Below, in pieces: positions 1 to 5,588 of a stretch of DNA of 5,588 bases; the stretch's first letter is position 1, and every line of letters starts with the position of its first letter. Below the pieces are notes generated by a model. The model did not search any database and was not told the origin of the DNA. It saw only the letters and a list, made by a program, of their open reading frames with translations. A program made the position numbers and the translations under genes. Source of the DNA: Planctomycetota bacterium (lineage in GTDB: Bacteria > Planctomycetota > Phycisphaerae > WQYP01); NCBI GenBank assembly GCA_021785155.1, contig JAJYGE010000401.1, positions 1 through 5,588 on the forward strand, read 5' to 3'.

Positions 1-206
1 CCTACGACAAATTCATTGCAAAAGGCTGGGATATTGGCACAGGCCCCATGGAATCCATGTGCAAAGCCACGACCCGCCGCATCAAAGGCCCCGGCATGCG
101 ATGGGATGCGGAAAATGCCGAATCCCTTATGGCCATGGAGGCCCTTTACCAAAGCAACCTCTGGGACGCCTGGTGGGCACAAAAATACCGCCGAATCGCA
201 GCTTAA
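1..206 (+). CDS. ISKra4-like transposase, C-terminal fragment (5' end outside window)
   Basis: Frame beginning at base 3 gives 67 residues ending at TAA 204-206; the start lies before the window. The fragment reads KGWDIGTGPMESMCKATTRR, then IKGPGMRWD, then a conserved-looking ALYQSNLWDAWWAQ. This follows the C-terminus of ISKra4-family DDE transposases, where a G(S/T)G-x-x-E-S-x-C-K motif is followed by R-x-K-x-x-GMRW and a closing L-x-x-L-x-x-x-x-x-WD-x-x-W stretch. The Glu of GPMES (fragment residue 17) is probably the final acidic residue of the catalytic triad, but this is recalled from the family and not tested. The reading frame is intact to its stop, so nothing here shows the transposase to be dead. 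It lies directly upstream of a PEP-CTERM gene that lacks its 5' end. An alternative is another DDE transposase family with a similar C-terminus. Confidence 0.8.
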   Translation, partial: YDKFIAKGWDIGTGPMESMCKATTRRIKGPGMRWDAENAESLMAMEALYQSNLWDAWWAQKYRRIAA

Positions 207-235
207 CGACTTCCCGATAAAAACGGGCACACCCG
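1..235 (+). mobile_element. Right part of an insertion sequence (ISKra4-like); exact end uncertain
   Basis: The transposase fragment ends at 206, and a reading frame belonging to a different, exported protein is recognisable from about 236. The element's right end should therefore fall between 207 and about 236. This stretch contains CCCG (213-216) and CGGG (224-227) separated by seven bases, then GCACACCC. A terminal inverted repeat starting, on the other strand, with GGGTGTGCCCG (complement of 224-234) is a reasonable guess. The left end is outside the window, so neither the inverted repeat nor a target-site duplication can be confirmed. Confidence 0.55.
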
Positions 236-610
236 GCCAATACGCAGTACACACTTACGGTTGACATTATCGCAAATGCCAACGGCCAGCTAAATGGGGC
301 CTCGGCTGTTATTGAATTGGTCAATACCGCCTCGGATTCCAATCCCAATACCCAATCAGCAACGGGTACCACGTTAAACAGCCAAACTGGAACCTGTAAT
401 CAGACACTAACTCCCATTACTACCAGCTACACCACCGGTCGCACGGTATCTGGGGATTTGTCCATTGAGCTAGTCATGCCTCAGTACGGGCAGTCTATGT
501 ATACGAATGTCGGGCTGACTTCCAGTGCCGTGCCCGAACCGGCAAGTTTGGGCCTGATGGCTATAGGGGCATTGGGGTTATTACTGTTGAAGCGTCGTCG
601 AACGGTTTAA
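236..610 (+). pseudogene. PEP-CTERM surface protein, 5' end removed by the insertion sequence
   Basis: The frame is open from 221 (after an in-frame TAA at 218-220) to the TAA at 608-610. No ATG is available before the internal TTG at 317, which has no convincing ribosome binding site. Residues encoded before that TTG are protein-like: A-N-T-Q-Y-T-L-T-V-D-I from 236, a pattern seen in the beta-sandwich domains of many PEP-CTERM proteins. The true gene therefore began further upstream and was interrupted. The surviving 124 residues end in a full sorting tail: VPEPASLG, a hydrophobic segment LMAIGALGLLLL and the basic cluster KRRRTV. In intact proteins this tail directs processing by an exosortase at the inner membrane and export to the surface. 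No signal peptide remains, so the product could not be exported if translated from 317. The tail is nearly identical to that of the next gene. Confidence 0.75.
530..610 (+). repeat. Near-identical sorting-tail repeat, copy 1
   Basis: These 81 bases encode the PEP-CTERM tail of the disrupted gene from VPEPAS to the stop codon. They align without gaps to 1276-1356 with 8 mismatches by my count. The core, from the ATG of MAIGALG onward, is identical for 29 bases. The upstream parts of the two genes are not visibly similar in DNA. Confidence 0.85.
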
Positions 611-642
611 TTATTTTATCGCATTCCCTGCTCCATCTTTGT

Positions 643-660
643 CAGCCGTGCGGTTGGCTG
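643..660 (+). other. Short hairpin between two PEP-CTERM genes
   Basis: CAGCC (643-647) and GGCTG (656-660) can pair around an eight-base loop, 33 bases after the stop of the disrupted gene. No run of T follows on either strand, so it is not a standard intrinsic terminator. It may be a weak attenuation or mRNA-end structure, or chance. Confidence 0.25.
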
Positions 661-674
661 GAGGCGGGAAAAAG

Positions 675-688
675 CAAAACCGGTTTTG
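675..688. promoter_or_regulatory. 14-base perfect palindrome before a PEP-CTERM gene
   Basis: CAAAACCGGTTTTG reads the same on both strands. Its last base overlaps the GGGAG (688-692) that serves as the Shine-Dalgarno sequence of the gene starting at 700. A perfect 14-base palindrome at this spot could be the operator of a dimeric regulator or could hide the ribosome binding site. No regulator gene is nearby and no second copy was noticed in the window, so the role is inferred from position only. Confidence 0.3.
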
Positions 689-699
689 GGAGTTTCTTT

Positions 700-1356
700 A
701 TGTTGCGTAACCTTTCGTCAATGGTCTTCACGACATTCGCTATTTGCGCCGGAGGCTTCTCGTGGGCTGCGTTAGCGCACGGCAGCGCGGTGAACTTCGG
801 CTTTAATACCACGGGTAATGGCGGTACTGGCTGGACGTTTTTAGCCGGCGGATCGGGGGCAACCACGGACGGCAGCCCGCAATCACCAAGTTTTTTCTTT
901 CTGGCCTCGGGCAATCAGAGTACCGCTTACCAACAATCCAGCTATGCGACAGCTTCTCCGGCGTTCGGGAGCGATTCACTGGTGCAAGGTACCTACACAA
1001 TCAATTTTATCTCCGCTCCGACCGCAGGCCCCAGCAATGTGACCGCGATGAACGTGACCGCCTTTGACGCCACTAAACGCACACAATTGAGGACTCTCCA
1101 ATATACGTATAGTCCGGACACCGTGAAGGATTGGCAAACCGTCAATTTCACCTTCCACACCACCGCCGCCAATGTGGGGGACTACTTGGCCTTGCAATTT
1201 TCAGCCATTCCGTCGTCAAGTTACGCGGGCAATAATTATTACTTCGGTGTCGATACTATTACCGGTACGGTGGCCGTGCCCGATCCAGCCAGCTTGGGCA
1301 TAATGGCTATAGGGGCATTGGGGTTATTACTCTTGAAGCGTCGTCGAACAGTTTAA
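700..1356 (+). CDS. PEP-CTERM sorting domain-containing exported protein
   Basis: This 218-residue protein should be exported and anchored or released at the cell surface by an exosortase. Residues 1-26 form a Sec signal peptide: a basic start MLRN, a hydrophobic core and a likely cleavage after ALA at 24-26. The body (27-190) is rich in Ser, Thr, Asn, Gly and aromatic residues, with alternating strands such as GTYTINFI (97-104), DWQTVNFTF (144-152) and GDYLALQF (160-167), which suggests a single jelly-roll or carbohydrate-binding-like fold. The tail is VPDPASLG (193-200), a hydrophobic run to about 212, then KRRRTV. The usual PEP is PDP here. The start at 700 is chosen because GGGAG lies seven bases upstream; ATG 721 would shorten the signal peptide. 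The function of the body is not recognised. The order of its last strands resembles the disrupted gene upstream, so the two may be paralogues. Confidence 0.87.
   Translation: MLRNLSSMVFTTFAICAGGFSWAALAHGSAVNFGFNTTGNGGTGWTFLAGGSGATTDGSPQSPSFFFLASGNQSTAYQQSSYATASPAFGSDSLVQGTYTINFISAPTAGPSNVTAMNVTAFDATKRTQLRTLQYTYSPDTVKDWQTVNFTFHTTAANVGDYLALQFSAIPSSSYAGNNYYFGVDTITGTVAVPDPASLGIMAIGALGLLLLKRRRTV
1276..1356 (+). repeat. Near-identical sorting-tail repeat, copy 2
   Basis: Second copy of the 81-base tail found at 530-610. Most of the eight differences are silent third-position changes. Those changing protein are Glu to Asp in the PEP motif and Leu to Ile in the membrane segment. Confidence 0.85.
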
Positions 1357-1446
1357 ATTTGTTGATAGTGATCTCGATTCCATATTCGCCGGTCATGCGA
1401 TTGGCGGGAGACGAGAGAAAACATCCGTTATTGAGGAGAAGTCACC

Positions 1447-2388
1447 ATGGTATTCAAATCAATTTCCAAATCACATGGACCTTCACTTTTTGCGGCGGCT
1501 GCGGCCATCACGGCGGTCGCCGGATTGATCGGCTCGGTCCGGGCTGATTCGTTTTATGTCTCCAACTCCGGAGCTAACACGATCAGCAGTGTCAGTTCCA
1601 GCGGAGTTATAAGCACCTATGTGTCTGGTCTCGCCACTCCCTGGGATATGACTGCCGGTGCCAATGGTAGCCCCAACTATGTTATTAATGCCGGAAATAA
1701 CAGCATCGAATCGATCACCGCTGGATCGGCCAGCACCCTGGTCACGTTTCCTTCGGGTGGGTCCACTACGCCGCAGGCCATTGCCCTGGATGGATCGGGG
1801 AATATTTATACAGTGCTGCTTAATGGTATCATTGACAAGGTGACACCAAGCGGTAGCTACACCCAATTTGCCAATTTAACTTCGGCAACGCAGTCCGATG
1901 GCTTGGCGTTCAATAATGGCAATCTTTATGTCTCCAACTACGCCACCAATAACATCTCCGAGATTACTCCCGGAGGGACTGTGTCCACCTTTGCCACGTT
2001 GCCATCAGGCAGCAGCCCGTCCGGGATCGCGTTTGACGGCAGCGGCAATCTTTACGTCGCCAATTTTGATTCCAACAACATTGATAAAATCAATGCCAGC
2101 GGTGTGGTCAGTACCTTTGCCTCGTTTGGTTCAGGTACCGGTTCCAGTGGCATAGGCCCAAATTTCCTTACCTTTGACCAAGCTGGCAATCTTTTTGTCA
2201 CGGGATACTATTCGAACACCATTGACCAAATTACCCCCGGCGGCCTTGTCAGCACCGCTGTGACTCTACCCAGTGGTGACAATCCGGCGGGCATTATCGC
2301 TGCTGTACCTGTTCCCGGAGCCGAACCATTGTTCGTGGCCGGATTGCTGCTGATGGGCCTGGTGCTCAAGCGCCGGTCACGAGCCTGA
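1447..2388 (+). CDS. Exported six-repeat beta-propeller (NHL/SMP-30/Vgb-like) with C-terminal membrane anchor
   Basis: A 313-residue protein made of repeats of about 30-45 residues. Residues 1-33 are a signal peptide (KSISKSHG, then a long Ala-rich hydrophobic core, then VRA before D34). Six related units follow, near 36-62, 77-103, 118-143, 157-187, 199-229 and 247-276. Each has the pattern G-N-(L/I)-(Y/F)-V-x-(N/G)-x-x-x-N-x-I-(D/S)-x-I-(T/N)-x-x-G-x-V-S-T-(F/A), typical of NHL, SMP-30/gluconolactonase and virginiamycin B lyase-like propellers. No catalytic residues were identified, so a binding role is as likely as an enzymatic one. The tail VPVPGAEPLF (287-296), hydrophobic to 307, then KRRSRA resembles a sorting signal but lacks PEP and is closer to VPxPA-type tails. 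GAGGAG (1433-1438) sits eight bases before ATG, a strong site. The 90-base gap to the previous stop allows either its own promoter or co-transcription. Confidence 0.82.
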   Translation: MVFKSISKSHGPSLFAAAAAITAVAGLIGSVRADSFYVSNSGANTISSVSSSGVISTYVSGLATPWDMTAGANGSPNYVINAGNNSIESITAGSASTLVTFPSGGSTTPQAIALDGSGNIYTVLLNGIIDKVTPSGSYTQFANLTSATQSDGLAFNNGNLYVSNYATNNISEITPGGTVSTFATLPSGSSPSGIAFDGSGNLYVANFDSNNIDKINASGVVSTFASFGSGTGSSGIGPNFLTFDQAGNLFVTGYYSNTIDQITPGGLVSTAVTLPSGDNPAGIIAAVPVPGAEPLFVAGLLLMGLVLKRRSRA

Positions 2389-2484
2389 GTGCGGCGGGCG
2401 GTAGTGGTACTCAAACGTGGCTGTTGGCATGACTGAAGTCGGTAGATACGGGCTTGTCGGGATGGTGTAACCCTCCATTGCTTA

Positions 2485-2509
2485 ATCCGCATTAAGGATA
2501 TTTGCGGAT
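2485..2509 (+). other. Hairpin in the gap between propeller and pseudopilin genes
   Basis: ATCCGCA (2485-2491) and TGCGGAT (2503-2509) form a perfect seven-pair stem with an eleven-base loop. The bases after the stem (GGCGATTAC) contain no T run, so it does not fit an intrinsic terminator. It lies 96 bases after the propeller stop and 10 bases before a strong AAGGAGG (2519-2525) that has no start codon at a normal distance. The rest of the 208-base gap shows nothing else I can name. Confidence 0.35.
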
Positions 2510-2596
2510 GGCGATTACAAGGAGGCTCTAAAATCGTAAACCGGATTCACTGAATGCTGACACTAAGATTGTGAATTGTTTCCAAAGGCGACGAAC

Positions 2597-3535
2597 ATGT
2601 GCGACTTCAATGAAAAAGAATCACGGATCATGGATCAAAATCACGGCACTTTCCAAATCGTGAGACCGGCGAAGTCCATCGGCTCTCTGCACGTTGCCCA
2701 TGGTTCATTGAAGCCACGACGGCCGGCGTTTACGCTCGTGGAACTGCTGGTGGTCATCAGCATCATTGCTATTCTCATCGCCTTGTTGCTGCCCGCACTG
2801 GCCAAAGCCAAACGATTAGCCAACAGCGCCGTGTGCGCCTCGAATCTGCGGCAATTGGGAATCGCTTATGCTGAATATACCCAATCCAGTGCGGAATCTC
2901 GGGATGGCTTCATCTACAGCTATGGATCGGTGTCCATCAATTCCGGCAGTGTCTGGTGGATTAGCGCTCTGGCCCCGATGTTTGGCGGTTCCAATGCTTA
3001 CGTTAATCCCGCCGGACCGTATGTCGTTCTACCAGCTACGGAACAAGCCACATTAATTTGCCCCTCTACCCAAAAGGTTACCTACAACTTGGGATCGGCG
3101 ACAGTTCTGTCAACCTGGAGTTGGGGCACGGAATGTTCCAGCTATACGCTCAATGGGTGGATGTACAATTACCAGGAAAGTCTGCCCGCATCGCAGGGGG
3201 CATTGCAGTCTTTCGGCAATGGCAATAATACCTCCGACTTTTGGTACAACAGCCAGTCAATACCGGGTGCTACCGCTCCACTTTTTGGCGATGGAATTTG
3301 GATAGACGCGTGCCCCCAGCCTACCGACATGCCCCCCGTCAATCTGGAAGGCACCGTCAACCCCACGGTTTCCATGTGGCGATTTTGCTTGAATCGGCAT
3401 GAAGGCGGCATCAATATGGTATTTGCTGATAGCCATGTTGAGCATGTGATGGATGCTGACTTGTGGAAGCTGGATTGGTATCCTGACTTTAGTCCAAAGA
3501 AGCCATGGGGAGGCTTCGCCCCTCCCACTAATTAA
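2597..3535 (+). CDS. Prepilin-like protein with type II N-terminal methylation motif and H-X9-D domain
   Basis: A 312-residue pseudopilin-type protein. The class III signal is [20 protein letters not shown]: cleavage by a prepilin peptidase is expected between Ala44 and Phe45, with Glu49 as the usual Glu5 of the mature protein and a hydrophobic helix to about residue 65. Next comes [25 protein letters not shown], the standard continuation in planctomycete and verrucomicrobial proteins of this class. Near the C-terminus H268[10 protein letters not shown]278 has the H-X9-D spacing of the processing-associated H-X9-DG domain, but Ser follows Asp instead of Gly. The start at 2597 is preferred because AAAGG (2584-2588) lies eight bases upstream; TTG 2576 and ATG 2630 are alternatives. 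The leader is then 44 residues, long for this class. Such proteins occur in many copies in these phyla, and their exact role is unclear; surface fibre or secretion-linked roles are inferred. Confidence 0.9.
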   Translation: MCDFNEKESRIMDQNHGTFQIVRPAKSIGSLHVAHGSLKPRRPAFTLVELLVVISIIAILIALLLPALAKAKRLANSAVCASNLRQLGIAYAEYTQSSAESRDGFIYSYGSVSINSGSVWWISALAPMFGGSNAYVNPAGPYVVLPATEQATLICPSTQKVTYNLGSATVLSTWSWGTECSSYTLNGWMYNYQESLPASQGALQSFGNGNNTSDFWYNSQSIPGATAPLFGDGIWIDACPQPTDMPPVNLEGTVNPTVSMWRFCLNRHEGGINMVFADSHVEHVMDADLWKLDWYPDFSPKKPWGGFAPPTN

Positions 3536-3602
3536 CTGTTTTAAGTAAATGCCCGCGAAATTACCGTGACCAGTCAATTGCAAAAATGTGACGGGCCAGG
3601 GC

Positions 3603-3631
3603 TTGGTGGAATAGTAAGTTGTTTTTACAAT
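3603..3631 (+). promoter_or_regulatory. Possible sigma-70-type promoter for the glycoside hydrolase gene
   Basis: TTGGTG (3603-3608) and TACAAT (3626-3631) are spaced by 17 bases. The -10 box matches TATAAT at five of six positions; the -35 box matches TTGACA at only three. Transcription would begin near 3638, just ahead of the Shine-Dalgarno GGAG (3647-3650). The site lies in the 124-base gap after the pseudopilin gene. Confidence 0.35.
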
Positions 3632-3659
3632 GAATGTGTAACCGTAGGAGTTCCTCCAG

Positions 3660-5588
3660 ATGGCAGAAACACATGAATCCAACCTCCCGCCGAATTTGGA
3701 CCGTCGTCGGGATTTTTTGAAGCGAGTGGCCGGCGCGGGCGTGGCGATTGCGTTGCTTTCAGAACAGTCGATTCCGGAGGCGCAGGCCCGCAGCACCACT
3801 GCCGAATCGGTAATCTCAATCGCCGGGGAATGGTCTTTCGAGTTACCGTCTCCGGAAACTTTACGGCAAGCCATTGGGATTAGTAAGTGGTTTTGGAAGT
3901 CTGGCACGGCTGCGGAAGCGGCGCAGATGGCCGCACCGTCTGCCGATACGTCCACCGACAGTTGGCAGGCGACCAACACTAAAAAACCGCAGATGCAATT
4001 TGTGGGCACCGCGTGGTTTCGCGCCACCTTGCCCGCACTGGATCATGCCGGTCGAACCCTTCGTTTTACACATGTTGATGATAATGGTGTGATTTATCTC
4101 AATGGCAAAAAACTCATGAGTCATCAAGGGTGGAGGCCGGCTTTTGAGGTTTCTCTGGACTCCGCGTGGCGGTCTGACGGCCCCAACATTTTAACGGTTC
4201 TGGTGGATAATATTTCTGGCCCGGGTGGTATTTATGGACCTGTGAATTTCGGATTTATTGCGGCCACCAAATGGTTTAAGCGGCGGCTAAAAAATACCAT
4301 CGAATTGCCGGGATCGTGCCAGCAACGTGGATTTGGGGAAAAGACCACATACCATGCCATTGGTCGACTGACCCCCTTGATCGAATATGTCGGTCCGGCT
4401 TGGTATCAACGTGAAATCACAATCCCCGCTGCATGGCATAACCAGCGCGTCGAATTGTTTCTGGAACGCTGCCACTGGGAAAGTACAGTTTGGCTGGGCA
4501 ACCAACGCATTGGATCTCAGAACAGTCTTTCGGTACCACATGTTTACGATCTGGGGGTGCTGGCACCGGGCCGCCACCGGCTGACTATTTGTATTGATAA
4601 CACGATTAAACTCAACATCGGCGAGTGGTCCAATGCCATTACCTCGCAAACGCAGGGCAATTGGAACGGCATCATCGGCAAAATGGAATTGCGGGCCACG
4701 GATACCGCTTGGGTAAAGGATGTTCAGGTTTACCCGCAGATGGCCAAAAACACGCTGCAAATTAAAATATTTCTCGGCAATCAGACCGGCCAACCTCTAC
4801 CGGCTACTATCACCGTTGAAGTAAAAAAAACAGCCTTGCACGCCAGCGGCCAATACACGATTCCAAAGGACGGCGGCCAAATAGAGTTATCCCTTCAATA
4901 TGGCGAAACTCTGGCCGCGTGGGATGAATTTTCACCGGTCATGCATGAAATGTCCGTCCGGCTGGAGGCTGATGATGGCTCCTTGGCCAACACCCATCAT
5001 CTCTCCTTTGCAGTTCGGGAATTTAGCACCCACCAGCGTCAATTTACCATGAATGCCCGCCCGGTGATGCTGCGGGGGCCAGTGGAAAACTGCGTTTTTC
5101 CATTAACCGGTTATCCGGCAATGGATAAGGCGGCGTGGCTGCGCATCCTTAAAATTTGCAAATCCTACGGATTTAATTTTGTGCGATTCCATTCTTACTG
5201 CCCGCCGGATGCGGCCTTTCAGGCGGCTGATGAAGAGGGCTTTATGTATCAGGTGGAGTTGCCGTTATGGGCCTTCAACGTGGGTGAAGACCCGCCGCGC
5301 GATGAATTTGAGGCCCAGGAACTTTTGCGCATACTGAAGACCTACGGCAACCACCCATGTTTTTGTACCATGGTCATGGGTAATGAAAGCAGTGGGCCGG
5401 GAATGCCCAAACTTATTGAATTGGGAATAAACACGGATCCACGGCGGCTCTATTACGGCGAATATGTTGAAGCGGGCCAATGGACACAGGGGCCGTTGCG
5501 GGGCGTGCGCGGGCCGCAAACCAATTGGGATAACGACTATATCACCGACACCATAGAACAGCCCGTGCTGGTGCATGAAGCCGGCCAA
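3660..5588 (+). CDS. Glycoside hydrolase family 2 enzyme, Tat-exported (3' end outside window)
   Basis: 643 codons are visible with no stop. ATG 3660 has GGAG nine bases upstream. Residues 1-43 are a Tat signal peptide: RRRDFLK (15-21), a hydrophobic core and AQA (41-43) before the expected cleavage. A first beta-sandwich spans about 50-200 (ISIAGEWSFEL, VGTAWFRATL 115-124, IYLNGKKL, LTVLVDN). The standard family 2 sugar-binding domain follows at about 204-345 (KWFKRRLKNTIELPGS, GPAWYQREITIP, VELFLERCHWESTVWLG 264-280, NWNGIIGKMELRATD). An Ig-like domain covers about 350-455, and the TIM barrel starts near 462 (MNARPVMLRG, NFVRFHSYCPP 506-516). The acid/base residue is probably Glu576 in MGNE, and the nucleophile is perhaps Glu640 in HEAGQ. 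Substrate cannot be told; beta-galactosidase, beta-glucuronidase or beta-mannosidase activities are all known in this family. Because of the Tat signal it likely acts in the periplasm or outside. Confidence 0.92.
   Translation, partial: MAETHESNLPPNLDRRRDFLKRVAGAGVAIALLSEQSIPEAQARSTTAESVISIAGEWSFELPSPETLRQAIGISKWFWKSGTAAEAAQMAAPSADTSTDSWQATNTKKPQMQFVGTAWFRATLPALDHAGRTLRFTHVDDNGVIYLNGKKLMSHQGWRPAFEVSLDSAWRSDGPNILTVLVDNISGPGGIYGPVNFGFIAATKWFKRRLKNTIELPGSCQQRGFGEKTTYHAIGRLTPLIEYVGPAWYQREITIPAAWHNQRVELFLERCHWESTVWLGNQRIGSQNSLSVPHVYDLGVLAPGRHRLTICIDNTIKLNIGEWSNAITSQTQGNWNGIIGKMELRATDTAWVKDVQVYPQMAKNTLQIKIFLGNQTGQPLPATITVEVKKTALHASGQYTIPKDGGQIELSLQYGETLAAWDEFSPVMHEMSVRLEADDGSLANTHHLSFAVREFSTHQRQFTMNARPVMLRGPVENCVFPLTGYPAMDKAAWLRILKICKSYGFNFVRFHSYCPPDAAFQAADEEGFMYQVELPLWAFNVGEDPPRDEFEAQELLRILKTYGNHPCFCTMVMGNESSGPGMPKLIELGINTDPRRLYYGEYVEAGQWTQGPLRGVRGPQTNWDNDYITDTIEQPVLVHEAGQ

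Noticed and set aside
16..264. Plus-strand open frame of 82 codons at the left edge
   Set aside because: It overlaps the transposase fragment in another frame and runs across the element boundary; its translation is low in structure and matches no family I know.
317..610. Reading the TTG at 317 as the true start of a complete 97-residue PEP-CTERM protein
   Set aside because: There is no signal peptide and no ribosome binding site, and protein-like sequence continues upstream of the TTG in the same frame.
643..660. Intrinsic terminator after the disrupted PEP-CTERM gene
   Set aside because: The stem is only five pairs with an eight-base loop and no T run follows on either strand.
1483..1866. 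Minus-strand open frame of 127 codons
   Set aside because: It is antisense to the signal peptide and first blades of the propeller gene, and has Arg/Asp/Gly-rich composition typical of a shadow frame.
3647..3657. GGAG-TTC-CTCC hairpin that could hide the Shine-Dalgarno sequence of the hydrolase
   Set aside because: Four pairs with a three-base loop is too weak and too likely by chance to claim regulation.
3257..4027. Long open frame of 256 codons on the minus strand
   Set aside because: It overlaps the conserved C-terminus of the pseudopilin and the Tat signal and first domain of the hydrolase on the + strand, and its translation shows no recognisable motif.
4287..4793. Minus-strand open frame of 168 codons
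   Set aside because: It lies wholly within the glycoside hydrolase, whose + frame carries clear family 2 motifs over the same bases.
1..5588. CRISPR array, tRNA or rRNA
   Set aside because: No regularly spaced repeats, cloverleaf-like sequence or conserved rRNA segments were seen.

Overview
The window looks like a piece of a planctomycete or verrucomicrobial (PVC superphylum) chromosome. Three things point there: a cluster of exported proteins with PEP-CTERM-type sorting tails, a type II prepilin-like protein with the [16 protein letters not shown] start and a C-terminal H-X9-D motif, and a Tat-exported family 2 glycoside hydrolase. All genes read left to right on the + strand. The phylum is inferred from protein style only; no RNA gene or marker gene is present.

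Left edge (1 to about 235): the last 67 codons of a transposase resembling the ISKra4 family, followed by a short tail that should contain the right end of the insertion sequence. Directly after it comes the 3' part of a PEP-CTERM gene (about 236-610). Its frame stays open up to the element but has no start codon of its own before an internal TTG, so the element appears to have cut the gene in two.

Middle (611-2388): an intact PEP-CTERM protein of 218 residues (700-1356), whose last 81 bases are almost the same as those of the disrupted gene, then a 313-residue beta-propeller protein (1447-2388) with a signal peptide and a different, VPxPGA-like C-terminal anchor. No exosortase lies in the window, so the sorting enzyme must be elsewhere.

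Right (2389-5588): a 208-base gap with a hairpin and an unused Shine-Dalgarno-like sequence, a prepilin-like protein (2597-3535), a 124-base gap with a possible promoter, and the first 643 codons of a glycoside hydrolase family 2 enzyme (3660 to the window end). The hydrolase shows both likely catalytic glutamates and carries what looks like an extra beta-sandwich domain ahead of its standard sugar-binding domain.

The genes share a theme of export and cell-surface display: two (originally three) sorted surface proteins, a pseudopilin and an exported glycosidase, which would fit surface capture and breakdown of polysaccharide. That link is inference from adjacency. I see no sign of a wholly new system; the most informative points are the transposon-broken gene, the shared sorting tail and the unusual hydrolase N-terminus.
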